Origin: a bacterium
GTDB taxonomy: Bacteria; Elusimicrobiota; Elusimicrobia; UBA1565; UBA9628
Direction of reading: 5' to 3'
NCBI GenBank assembly: GCA_021822495.1
Contig: JAKAQO010000008.1
Location: forward strand, 43,207 to 107,206
Length of the DNA: 64,000 nucleotides
The position numbers and the translations under genes were made by a program. How positions within the stretch are numbered: the first letter of the stretch is position 1; each line of letters starts with the position of its first letter. The notes under the pieces were generated by a model. The model did no database searches, was not told the origin of the DNA, and was given only the letters and a program-made list of their open reading frames with translations. This document shows positions 35,699-43,234 of the stretch, piece by piece.

Positions 35699-36766
35699 AT
35701 GACTGAAGCCAGCATTGATTCCCTCAACCAATATTTTAAGGGCATTCAAAGACTTCCCGCCGTTGATCGCGAGGAGATGCACAAGCTTTGGAAACAAGCC
35801 AAGCGAGGCGATCATGAGGCCAAAAAGCGCATTTTGGAACTCAACCTTCGCCTGGTCGTTCCCATCGCGAAAAAATATCATCGGCAGGGCATAGATTTTA
35901 TGGATTTGGTCGAAGAAGGAAACATCGGCCTCATCCGCTCCATCGAGAAATTCGACCCTAGAAAAGGATTCCGTTTTTCAACCTATTCCTCTTACTGGAT
36001 CGAACAATCCATTCGCCGGGCGGTGGAGGAACAATCAAAAACCATCCGCGTCCCTCCCCATGCGTGGGAAGCCTTAAGGAAATGGCTCAAGGAATGGGAG
36101 AAAATGCGCGCCAAACTCGGAAGAGAACCGAGCCTGGTTGAAATGGCGAAAAAAATGCGCTGGAATGCCCGGCAGGTGCGGGCGGTTTTAGACACCGCCG
36201 AAGCCACGCGCGGAATCGGGTCTCTGGACGCGCCCATTGACAGCGAAGAAGAAAACTTAACGGTTGAAAATACGCTTTCTGATTCCGAAAGTAATTCCCC
36301 CGACAACCTTCTTTCCGTTCTCAAGTTGCATGACGAACTCAACCAAGCCATTCGGGAAATTGGAAACCGCGAGCGCATGATTATCGAACTCAGATACGGC
36401 CTGACCGGACAAAACCCGATGACCCTTGAAGAAGTGGGAAAGCGCCTGAGGCTCTCCCGCGAGAGAATACGTCAGATTGAAGAAAGAGCTCTTCTCCGGC
36501 TTAGGCGGGTTTCAAACCGCATGGGTTTGATTGAAGTTGAGGAAGCTAAATATAAAGCTCCGAACCTTCAGCCGGGATGGCATTCCCATTCGGAACACAC
36601 CGACATTCTAGGCCGCCCCGTTCTTCGCAAAAAGAAAAGTTCCTCCAACGAACTTTCCTTGATGCGGCGAAGAATTCCGCGGCTCACACTGACTCTCTTA
36701 AAAAATAAAAAGGCGACGCAAAAACGCTCGCCTAAACTCTCGCATTCCAAGAAAAAGAGGAAATAA
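35699..36766 (+). CDS. RNA polymerase sigma-70 family factor (RpoD/RpoS-like)
   Basis: This 355-residue group 1/2 sigma factor has region 1.2 (SIDSLNQYFKGIQRLPAV), region 2 (LNLRLVVPIAKKYH, DLVEEGNIGLIRSIEKFDPRKG, FSTYSSYWIEQSIRRAV), region 3 and region 4 (EEVGKRLRLSRERIRQIEERAL). No long 1.1 or non-conserved region is present. The -10-recognition helix has SYWIEQSI instead of the usual TWWIRQAI, which suggests an alternative (RpoS-type) rather than the housekeeping factor. A basic C-terminal tail of about 75 residues is unusual. ATAGGAGAACGC precedes the ATG. apt overlaps the stop by one base. Confidence 0.88.
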   Translation: MTEASIDSLNQYFKGIQRLPAVDREEMHKLWKQAKRGDHEAKKRILELNLRLVVPIAKKYHRQGIDFMDLVEEGNIGLIRSIEKFDPRKGFRFSTYSSYWIEQSIRRAVEEQSKTIRVPPHAWEALRKWLKEWEKMRAKLGREPSLVEMAKKMRWNARQVRAVLDTAEATRGIGSLDAPIDSEEENLTVENTLSDSESNSPDNLLSVLKLHDELNQAIREIGNRERMIIELRYGLTGQNPMTLEEVGKRLRLSRERIRQIEERALLRLRRVSNRMGLIEVEEAKYKAPNLQPGWHSHSEHTDILGRPVLRKKKSSSNELSLMRRRIPRLTLTLLKNKKATQKRSPKLSHSKKKRK

Positions 36767-37284
36767 TGAGCGCTCACTTAAAAGAATCCATCATTGACGT
36801 TCCCGATTTTCCAAAACCGGGCATTGTTTTTAAAGACATCACGCCTCTTTTGGCCGACCCGAAAGCTTTTAAAGCCGCCATTGATCAAATGGCCGAGCCC
36901 TTTAAAAACGCCCGCATCGGCATCGTCGCTGGAATCGAGTCGCGCGGTTTTCTCCTTGCGACCCCGATTGCCTACTGCCTGGGCGCGGGCGTCATTCTGG
37001 TTCGCAAGAAAGGAAAGTTACCCCGCAAGACGGTAGCTGTCAATTACGATTTGGAATACGGACAAGACATTCTTGAGGCTCACGCGGACGCCTTTTCCTC
37101 GGGAACCAACATATTGTTGGTTGACGATGTCCTTGCCACCGGAGGCACCGCCCAAGCCGCGTGTAGGCTTTTAGAAAAAATCGGGGGGAAAGTAGTGGGA
37201 CTGGCGTTTTTACTGGAACTTAAAGCGCTCAAAGGCCGAGACAAATTAACCGGCCAACGCATTCATTCTCTGCTGGAGTATTGA
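36766..37284 (+). CDS. apt: Adenine phosphoribosyltransferase
   Basis: It salvages adenine to AMP using PRPP. At 172 residues it has PDFPKPGIVFKDITPLL (about residue 11), GIESRGFLLATPIAY (about 57) and the PRPP-binding motif ILLVDDVLATGGTAQA (about 115). The ATG overlaps the TAA of the sigma gene. tRNA-Arg follows 12 bp after the stop. Confidence 0.95.
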   Translation: MSAHLKESIIDVPDFPKPGIVFKDITPLLADPKAFKAAIDQMAEPFKNARIGIVAGIESRGFLLATPIAYCLGAGVILVRKKGKLPRKTVAVNYDLEYGQDILEAHADAFSSGTNILLVDDVLATGGTAQAACRLLEKIGGKVVGLAFLLELKALKGRDKLTGQRIHSLLEY

Positions 37285-37296
37285 AGCCTTTTTTGA

Positions 37297-37368
37297 GCCC
37301 CGATAGCTCAATGGATAGAGCTACTCCGTCCTAAGGAGAGGATGGGGGTTCGATTCCCTCTCGGGGCA
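37297..37368 (+). tRNA. tRNA-Arg (anticodon CCT)
   Basis: Acceptor GCCCCGA/TCGGGGC, D stem GCTC/GAGC, anticodon loop GTCCTAA (anticodon CCT), T arm GGGGG-TTCGATT-CCCTC with one G-T pair. The outermost anticodon-stem pair (A-A) is mismatched. Discriminator A; no encoded CCA. Confidence 0.93.
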
Positions 37369-37405
37369 GATTTTTGTTATCTTTTGATAGAGTGGAGAAA
37401 ATTTA

Positions 37406-38152
37406 ATGGGAACACACTGGGCCAGACAACAGGTTAAAAATAACGAATTGGAAGGAAGCCTCGCCAAAACGATTCTTTGGATCAAAGCCAACAAACAAGT
37501 TTCCGGAATGATCGCGGGCGTTATGCTTGTCGCGGCTATTGTGGGATTAACCGTCTATCACAATTTCAAAACTCACCGAAACAAAGCCTGGGAAGAACTA
37601 GGACTCGCAGAAGGGCTCTACGCCGCCGGACACAAAGCTAAATCTTTCGCTCAGGTTAAAAACCTTGAAACTCAATACTCCAACACTCCGGCCGCCGGTT
37701 ACGGACTCTTGTTCGCGGGAGATGTGTCTTTTTCAACCGGCGATTATGCGACGGCTAAATCTTATTACCGGCAGCTTGAAGCGCTCAACTCGCAAACGCT
37801 GACCCCTTTTGCCCTCAATGATTTGGCTTTGACTTACGAGGCCTCCAGGGCCTGCGATAAAGCCGAGATGGAAGCCCAGAAATTTCTCGATCTTTATCCC
37901 GATCATTTCTTGGCGCCTCAAGTTCACTCCGTTTTAGCCCGTTGCTATGAGAGCCAGGGAAAAATAGAGGATGCCAAGGTGACTTATCAAAAAATTGCTT
38001 TGGAATATCCCAATACTTATTTTGCCGCGTGGGCCCAAGACAAAATTTCGCCCAAGGGGGGGAAAACGGGCTCTAAAAAAACGGCGGAGACCTCGGTGAA
38101 AGTTGCCCCGCCCTCCCCTCAAAAATCAAAAAAACTCCCGCGAAAAACTTAA
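37406..38152 (+). CDS. Membrane-anchored TPR protein (YfgM/TPR_21-like)
   Basis: This 248-residue protein has a cytosolic N-terminus (about 35 residues), one transmembrane helix (MIAGVMLVAAIVGLTVYH) and tetratricopeptide repeats (GYGLLFAGDVSFSTGDYATAKSYYRQL, VHSVLARCYESQGKIEDAKVTYQKIA). The tail is Lys/Pro-rich. The layout resembles YfgM-type ancillary proteins of the secretion pathway, but similarity is only architectural. GTGGAG lies upstream of the ATG. Its TAA shares a base with the next ATG. Confidence 0.75.
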   Translation: MGTHWARQQVKNNELEGSLAKTILWIKANKQVSGMIAGVMLVAAIVGLTVYHNFKTHRNKAWEELGLAEGLYAAGHKAKSFAQVKNLETQYSNTPAAGYGLLFAGDVSFSTGDYATAKSYYRQLEALNSQTLTPFALNDLALTYEASRACDKAEMEAQKFLDLYPDHFLAPQVHSVLARCYESQGKIEDAKVTYQKIALEYPNTYFAAWAQDKISPKGGKTGSKKTAETSVKVAPPSPQKSKKLPRKT

Positions 38153-39567
38153 TGCCCCAAGGCTCAAAAAAGATTCTTTCGTTTTTTGTATGCGGCTTTT
38201 CGCTATTACTACTCTATTCATCCCAACTCTACGCCACCAATCTCGATTTATCCGCCGGATACAACGTGGACGCTCTTTCTTACTCCAATCTTAACTACAA
38301 CCCTTCCCAAAAGGACAATCAACAATACCTCGCCAATGACGCAAGTCTTGGCATTTCCGTCCGCAACATCGATTTGCCGGACTCTTGGAACGGAACGACG
38401 ATGGACATCGGCGTCAAATTTCACGCCTTGGGAGTGTCGGGTTCAACCGTCGCGCTTAAAGGATCGCCTTTCGGCCAAATCGCATCCAACTACCCCAACA
38501 CCGCGATGACCCCTTTCATGGAGAATGCCTACATCCGCATTCATCGCATCTTGGGGAAATCCCTTGAAGCGACCATTGGAAGGCAAAATTTCAAACTTGG
38601 AAGCGGACTTTTGCTCGACGATGACGGCGCCGGGTTTACCGGAGCGACCATCAAGGGAAATCTCCCTTTTTGGGAAACCTCTCTTGAAGGCTTCTACTTT
38701 AACACCAGCCATTCGATTTACAATGACAGCTACGCCGCCCCCGCTTCAAGTTTTCTTGCCCCAAGCGGCCTTAACCTCGCCGGGTTTACTTTCGCCATTC
38801 CCACTGACGGCATGTGGGAACTCAATGAACTGGTTGAAAATGGAAACGGGCCGGAAATTGATCCGGGACTTGGGGATACTCTCACTTCCGCAACCCGAAG
38901 TTTTACCAGCCTGAGATATCAAATCAATTATAACTCTCTTGTTTTTGATGGAGAAGCGGCTATTGAAAAAGGACAAGCGACCACCAATGGCGCCAATGGA
39001 GCGCCGAGTTCCATCACTTATAATGGAAACGCCGCAGTCGTCAGAGCTAAGTGGAAACAACCTCTTTATAAAGTGGGGGAGGGAATCGCTCATTTAGCCT
39101 TGGCCCACGGTAGCGGAGCAACCCCTGGAGCAACGGGCACCGATACCGCCTTTTTCCCGGCCCATGGACACCAATTTGACGGGCTTCAAAGAGACGGCTT
39201 TGGCGCCTTTTTTGCCGCCACCCCCTACGCCGCATTGGGTACCGCTCCCACCGCCAGCGGCCTTGCTCAAGGCGCGACCGGCATTGATGTCGTCAGCGGC
39301 GGGTATACCCCTCCCGCTTATGACAATGTTTCCCTTGATCTTGATTATTTCCTTTACCGAGCCGATCAAGTCGCCAGCGGCTCGCGCAATCTGGGAGATG
39401 AGTGGGATATCACATTTAGGCGTAGTTTTAGGAGCAATTTAACCGTTTCCTTGACTGGAGCCATCTTTTTAGCGGGTCCCGCCGCCGTGGCTGGATACCC
39501 CAACACCTCCGCTCCCGCGGGCGACATCGCAAGCCTCATCTCCTTTAACGTTTCCGGCCGATTTTAA
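38152..39567 (+). CDS. Outer-membrane porin-like beta-barrel protein
   Basis: This 471-residue protein has a signal peptide (SFFVCGFSLLLLYSSQLYAT). It continues with alternating strands rich in Gly, Ser, Asn and aromatics (NAYIRIHRILGKSLEATIGRQNFKLGSG), as in the alginate-export/porin families, and ends in a phenylalanine-final strand (SFNVSGRF). The terminal Phe is the BAM recognition signature. The transported substrate is unknown. It is translationally coupled to the TPR gene upstream and is the last recognisable gene before the 39.6-40.6 kb AT-rich region. Confidence 0.75.
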   Translation: MPQGSKKILSFFVCGFSLLLLYSSQLYATNLDLSAGYNVDALSYSNLNYNPSQKDNQQYLANDASLGISVRNIDLPDSWNGTTMDIGVKFHALGVSGSTVALKGSPFGQIASNYPNTAMTPFMENAYIRIHRILGKSLEATIGRQNFKLGSGLLLDDDGAGFTGATIKGNLPFWETSLEGFYFNTSHSIYNDSYAAPASSFLAPSGLNLAGFTFAIPTDGMWELNELVENGNGPEIDPGLGDTLTSATRSFTSLRYQINYNSLVFDGEAAIEKGQATTNGANGAPSSITYNGNAAVVRAKWKQPLYKVGEGIAHLALAHGSGATPGATGTDTAFFPAHGHQFDGLQRDGFGAFFAATPYAALGTAPTASGLAQGATGIDVVSGGYTPPAYDNVSLDLDYFLYRADQVASGSRNLGDEWDITFRRSFRSNLTVSLTGAIFLAGPAAVAGYPNTSAPAGDIASLISFNVSGRF

Positions 39568-39603
39568 AGTCTTTCTCCTCCTACTTATACCCCCCCAAAC
39601 CCG

Positions 39604-39624
39604 TTTTCCACAGGCTTATCCACA
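39604..39624 (+). promoter_or_regulatory. Two tandem DnaA-box-like 9-mers
   Basis: TTTTCCACA (39604-39612) and the consensus box TTATCCACA (39616-39624) lie in the same orientation, 3 bp apart. The second is also part of the inverted repeat CTTAT-CCAC-ATAAG. An AT-rich run follows to 39690. Tandem spacing like this is typical of DnaA-binding regions in origins or DnaA-regulated promoters. No dnaA, dnaN or gyrB gene is nearby. Confidence 0.45.
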
Positions 39625-39641
39625 TAAGTATATCCATATAA

Positions 39642-39659
39642 ATGGCATAAAGTTGCCAT
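39642..39659. other. Inverted repeat ATGGCA-N6-TGCCAT
   Basis: A perfect 6-bp inverted repeat with a 6-nt centre lies 23 bp before the ATG of the next gene. It may be an operator for that gene; no regulator can be named. Confidence 0.3.
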
Positions 39660-39681
39660 AAAAAGACTTATTTAATATTAT

Positions 39682-40251
39682 ATGTCTATATTTATGACAG
39701 ATACTCCTGACTTTTCAGCCAAAAAACTTCGACTGCGATTCCCCAATGGATTTGAATTTGAAGCTCTGGGCAGCGAAGATTTCATCAAAGAACAACTCAA
39801 GGCCTTTTTAAATCAAGAAAGCGGACCCGAGCGCTTAAGCAAACCACAAAAAGAATCCCCGGAAGATGCGCGCGCGGAAAATCAAAATAGCCCGATAATC
39901 GTTGAGTGGGGGAAAATAGCGGAAATTTCAGGAGAAAACCTTCTGCTCAGAAGCAAAATTGAACCCTTTGGACAGGAAACAGAGGCCTGCCTCATCCTCA
40001 TCGCCGCAAGCAAAAACCTCACCAACAACCCAAAACCCAGCGCCCTACAGCTGGCCCGCTGGCTTCGCAAATCAGGATACCCTATTCCAAGAATTGACCG
40101 CGTCCTTCAAAATGCCGTCCAAAACGGAGAGATACTCATCTCCGGATCGCGTCGCGGACGCAAATACGAATTAAGCCCGGCTGGCAAAGTCAAAGCCCTC
40201 CTTATCGCGGAAAAACTCACCCGACGCATCACGCCGACACCTAAAACCTAA
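39682..40251 (+). CDS. Hypothetical protein with a winged-helix-like C-terminus
   Basis: I do not recognise this 189-residue protein. The N-terminus has LRLRFPNGFEFEALGSEDFIKEQL, which looks like a short beta-strand unit followed by a helix. The middle is acidic and probably flexible. The C-terminal third (ALQLARWLRKSGYPIPRIDRVLQNAVQNGEILISGSRRGRKYELS) reads as a winged helix with a basic wing. No good ribosome-binding site precedes the ATG, and ATG 39694 is an alternative. It sits alone between tandem DnaA boxes and a dif-like site. Confidence 0.6.
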   Translation: MSIFMTDTPDFSAKKLRLRFPNGFEFEALGSEDFIKEQLKAFLNQESGPERLSKPQKESPEDARAENQNSPIIVEWGKIAEISGENLLLRSKIEPFGQETEACLILIAASKNLTNNPKPSALQLARWLRKSGYPIPRIDRVLQNAVQNGEILISGSRRGRKYELSPAGKVKALLIAEKLTRRITPTPKT

Positions 40252-40294
40252 GCGCCCAGCAAAATACCCCAGACACCCAAGGCCTTATTTTATA

Positions 40295-40322
40295 ACTATT
40301 GATAATAAATATTATGTTACAT
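40295..40322 (+). other. dif: dif-like XerC/XerD recombination site
   Basis: The 28-mer has the canonical 11-6-11 layout. The right arm TTATGTTACAT differs from the E. coli XerD arm TTATGTTAAAT at one position. The centre is TAAATA (E. coli TGTATA). The left arm ACTATTGATAA keeps the inner ATAA that mirrors TTAT of the right arm. Total identity to E. coli dif is 19/28 by eye. It lies exactly at the meeting point of two convergent gene blocks, as expected for a terminus. AT-rich context makes chance similarity possible. Confidence 0.5.
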
Positions 40323-40347
40323 ATAGCCATCCCAAGAATGCCTAGTT

Positions 40348-40433
40348 AAAATCAATAAATAATATTGTAATTGTTGTAAAAGTTATTAAATATAAACAAT
40401 TATTTTATTGTTTCAATATATTTTATTGATTTT
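40348..40433. repeat. 12-bp perfect inverted repeat pair with nested hairpin
   Basis: AAAATCAATAAA (40348-40359) and its exact reverse complement TTTATTGATTTT (40422-40433) are separated by 62 bp. Between them AAACAAT-TATTTT-ATTGTTT (40394-40413) forms a further 7-bp hairpin. It lies immediately right of the dif-like site. The arms could be paired protein-binding sites; function is unknown. Confidence 0.45.
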
Positions 40434-40656
40434 TAAAATTAGCAGTCTCGCATCAAAAAAATTGAGTAAAAAATTGGCTAAGAATTTGCGGATTTAAGAA
40501 ATCAGATATCCAAATAAAGCAAATCGGGGCAAAAAATCAGTCAAAAGATTGAACTCAAAAAAACCATGAGACGCCAAGGGGCAAGTTCTAGGCAAAAACA
40601 GGAACATTAAGGAGAATTGGGAATTAAGGTAAAAACCGTTAAGAAGTGGCGTTAAA

Positions 40657-40920
40657 CTAAGACAATGAAGGGAAATCGAAAGGCCAAATAATGCCCAAAG
40701 CGATGAGGGCATAGCCCCCTAAAATCAAAACAGGAGAAACCCAGGAGGCCCAATTGCGCCCCAGAGGATCGGAAGCGGACAAAACCCAGAAGCCTAAAAC
40801 AGCCGTAAAAACGCCCCCCAAGATGAGCCTTGTCCCCCATTTAGAAAAAATCAGGGCCCGGGAAGGTTTTAAAAGGGCGGTCTTGTTGGGTTTTTTATCC
40901 CTTTGACGGTTTCTGGACAT
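40657..40920 (-). CDS. Small hypothetical membrane protein
   Basis: This 87-residue protein has a basic N-terminus (MSRNRQRDKKPNK) and two transmembrane helices (LILGGVFTAVLGFWVLSA and WVSPVLILGGYALIALGII). I cannot name a family. It overlaps the 3' end of the TPR gene by 26 bp, consistent with translational coupling at the end of the long - strand operon. Coding status rests on the clean two-helix pattern and positional coupling. Confidence 0.65.
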   Translation of the reverse strand: MSRNRQRDKKPNKTALLKPSRALIFSKWGTRLILGGVFTAVLGFWVLSASDPLGRNWASWVSPVLILGGYALIALGIIWPFDFPSLS

Positions 40921-41854
40921 AATGCCGTTTCTGTTTTTTTCGCCTTTTTTGAGCCAAAAGAAAGCGGCGAGCCTTTCTTAACCCCATTTTAGCCTGGGAG
41001 TCTTTTGGATTGAGAGCCAAAACTTTTTTCCACAGTTTTTCTGACTCCTTATAATTGCCAAGCTTCTGCCAGGTTTCAGCGACAAAAAAATATATTTTTT
41101 GAGGCAGAATCCCGATCTCTTCATTCTTAGATGGAACAGCCTTCAGAAAATGATTGAGGGCTCCTTTATAGTCTTTTTTATCCCAATCAATTCTTCCAAG
41201 GTAAAACTCAGCCCTTTGAACGCCCGGGAAAGATAAGGAAGCGCCGGCTAAACCTCGAAATATCTCCGCGGCGCCTTCGTCTTCATGGTTTTTCCAAAGA
41301 CAAAGACCTAAATTTTCTTTAATGACCGGGTCTCGGGGAGAGAGAGAACTTAAACGCTCATATTCTGCTTGCGCCTCGTAATACCGACCCGCTTGAAAGA
41401 GAAGTTTGGCTTCCCGTTGACGGAGGTCTTGATCGTCGGGAAAATTGCGCAGATAGCGTTGATATTCCTTAAGGGCGAAAGGATAAAAACCGAGGTTTTG
41501 ATACATAATCCCCAAGTAATAGAAAATATCCGGGTCCAAGGAACCGAGAGAACGCGCTTCTTCAAGGGCATTGACGCCTTGCGGATAAAAATCAGGGCCT
41601 TTCTTGAAATAACAAGTTCCCAAGAGCGCCAAAGCCTTTAAATCCTGGGGATTGGTTTTAAGGTCTCTTTGGGCCGCGGCAATTTCGGAATCAAGATTTT
41701 GGACAGTTTTCTTCTTTCTTTGCCTGGGCAAAAGAAACGCCAAGACTAATAGACCAACCAGGAATGTAGAAATAATAAGGACGCGCGTTTTTAGTTTAGG
41801 CAGAGAACTTGGCTTTTCTCCCGTCTTAGATAAGGGAGAATCTCCAGATTTCAT
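40895..41854 (-). CDS. Membrane-anchored TPR protein
   Basis: This 319-residue protein has one transmembrane helix near residue 30 (VLIISTFLVGLLVLAFLLP), then several tetratricopeptide repeats (LKALALLGTCYFKKG, DIFYYLGIMYQNLGFYPFALKEYQRYL, RQREAKLLFQAGRYYEAQAEYERL, FVAETWQKLGNYKESEKLWKKVL). It ends in a strongly basic tail (RRFLLAQKRRKKQKRH). Likely an envelope scaffold. Its start overlaps the stop of the S1 gene (ATGA). Confidence 0.8.
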   Translation of the reverse strand: MKSGDSPLSKTGEKPSSLPKLKTRVLIISTFLVGLLVLAFLLPRQRKKKTVQNLDSEIAAAQRDLKTNPQDLKALALLGTCYFKKGPDFYPQGVNALEEARSLGSLDPDIFYYLGIMYQNLGFYPFALKEYQRYLRNFPDDQDLRQREAKLLFQAGRYYEAQAEYERLSSLSPRDPVIKENLGLCLWKNHEDEGAAEIFRGLAGASLSFPGVQRAEFYLGRIDWDKKDYKGALNHFLKAVPSKNEEIGILPQKIYFFVAETWQKLGNYKESEKLWKKVLALNPKDSQAKMGLRKARRFLLAQKRRKKQKRHYVQKPSKG

Positions 41855-43149
41855 TCGTCAGAGGACAAAATATCTCCCAGGGTCAAGGGAGAAGGAGCTT
41901 TGAGATATTGCGCGACGCGAGCGCGCTCTTGTTTTTCGCTATGGCGCTTAATTGAAACAAACAAGCGAAGAGTCTTCGCGTCCACGCCCGAAACCAACGC
42001 CCCTACTTCCTCTCCCACCTTCGGCGCTTCCTCATCTATTTGAGAAGCCGGGCAAAAAGCGAGAACAGGGCTTCCCTTTTTATTTTTTTCGGAAGGGGCG
42101 GCCTCCTTGCGGTTTTTTCCCTGAACGCTCGTCACTGTAAAGACTACTCCCGCCTGATCAACGGAAACCACGGGCCCGGAAACGACCGTTCCAGATGGAT
42201 ATTTTTTACGCAACAAATCAGAAGGATTCGGAAGAAGCTGTTTAATTCCAAAATAGACCGCCCCTTCGGAGTTTTGCCCCTCGGCTTCGGGCAAAACCTT
42301 TGAAATGACCTTCACTCTTAATTTATCTCCGCGCTTATAAAGCGGCGTACTATTTTCCCCCCAAGCGATATCCGCCGGACGAATAAGCCCCTTGAAACCT
42401 CCGATATCAATGGTCAAGCCTTCAACAGAAGTTTTGGAAATGCGTCCGAAACGCACTTGTCCCACTTCAATTTCAGAGAAAATTTTTACGCGCCTTTGGG
42501 ATGCTTCTTCTTCCAAAACCGCTTTTCGTGAAATAACGACTCTTTTTTCCGCCTCGTTTAGATCAATAATGTAACACTCAATCGTTTTATTTAAAAGAAT
42601 TTCTACTTTAAAGACCGGGCGAAAATCGGCCAGGGAGGCGGGCAAAAAAGCGGTAATGCCGGAAACGTCCACTAAAAAGCCCCCCTTGATTCCGGAGTGA
42701 ACCTTTCCCAAAACGCGCGCGCGTTCGCGAAAAGATTTTGAAATTCCCTCCCAAGATAATTCCGCCATCGCTTTTCTATGCGATAGAAGAGTCGTTCCAT
42801 CGGAACGCTTACCCACATAGAGAACGGCGATTTTCTCGCCGGATTTCGGCATCTTGGGCGCGAGAGATTCTTCTTTGCGCTTCTTAGGCGAGTCTTGGTT
42901 TTTGGAAGTCTTTTTAGGAACGGAAAACGTAAAATCCGAAACGGGGATAAAGCCTTCCTTTTTTTCTCCGATATCCACCCAAACGCCCTCGGCGGTCGAG
43001 GAAATCACATTGGCCCAAACAATCTGCCGGGAGGAAACTTGCTTGGAAAGCCCTTCTTCCTGGGCGAAGAGAGCCTCCATTTCTTTCCGGGCTTCCCAAT
43101 CTTCCTTAGCCTCGGCCCCGGCGAAATCATCCTGCATTTTGTCTTTCAT
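41851..43149 (-). CDS. S1-domain RNA-binding protein (ribosomal protein S1-like)
   Basis: This 432-residue protein has about four S1/OB-fold domains: VWANVISSTAEGVWVDIGEKKEGFIPVSDF (about residue 44), the repeat around GKVHSGIKGGFLVDVSGITAFLPASL (about 147), VRFGRISKTSVEGLTIDIGGFKGLIRPADI (about 232) and a diverged C-terminal one. Its position directly downstream of cmk reproduces the widespread cmk-rpsA pair, supporting a ribosomal S1 role in mRNA binding. It has fewer domains than the six of E. coli S1, and lysine-rich insertions. AAGGGG precedes the ATG. Confidence 0.82.
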   Translation of the reverse strand: MKDKMQDDFAGAEAKEDWEARKEMEALFAQEEGLSKQVSSRQIVWANVISSTAEGVWVDIGEKKEGFIPVSDFTFSVPKKTSKNQDSPKKRKEESLAPKMPKSGEKIAVLYVGKRSDGTTLLSHRKAMAELSWEGISKSFRERARVLGKVHSGIKGGFLVDVSGITAFLPASLADFRPVFKVEILLNKTIECYIIDLNEAEKRVVISRKAVLEEEASQRRVKIFSEIEVGQVRFGRISKTSVEGLTIDIGGFKGLIRPADIAWGENSTPLYKRGDKLRVKVISKVLPEAEGQNSEGAVYFGIKQLLPNPSDLLRKKYPSGTVVSGPVVSVDQAGVVFTVTSVQGKNRKEAAPSEKNKKGSPVLAFCPASQIDEEAPKVGEEVGALVSGVDAKTLRLFVSIKRHSEKQERARVAQYLKAPSPLTLGDILSSDE

Positions 43150-43234
43150 TAAACCTAACCCCTTGAGAGATATTAACTAAAATTGCGCTATCGAAGAAGA
43201 AACACATCTTATTTATTGTATTAAAGTTTAGGGC

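Larger units (their letters stand above)
40252..40656. other. AT-rich gene-free region at the strand switch
   Basis: This is the only gap above 300 bp. The first 200 bases are extremely AT-rich. It contains a dif-like 28-mer (40295-40322), a 12-bp inverted repeat pair (40348/40422) and an AAACAAT hairpin (40394-40413). All genes to the left for 40 kb point towards it, and all genes to the right for 12 kb point towards it. From about 40440 onward I see nothing further that I can name. Confidence 0.6.

Noticed and set aside
40494-40712. 72-residue - strand ORF at the right end of the AT-rich region
   Set aside because: It overlaps the end of the small membrane protein gene, has no ribosome-binding site and shows no motif.
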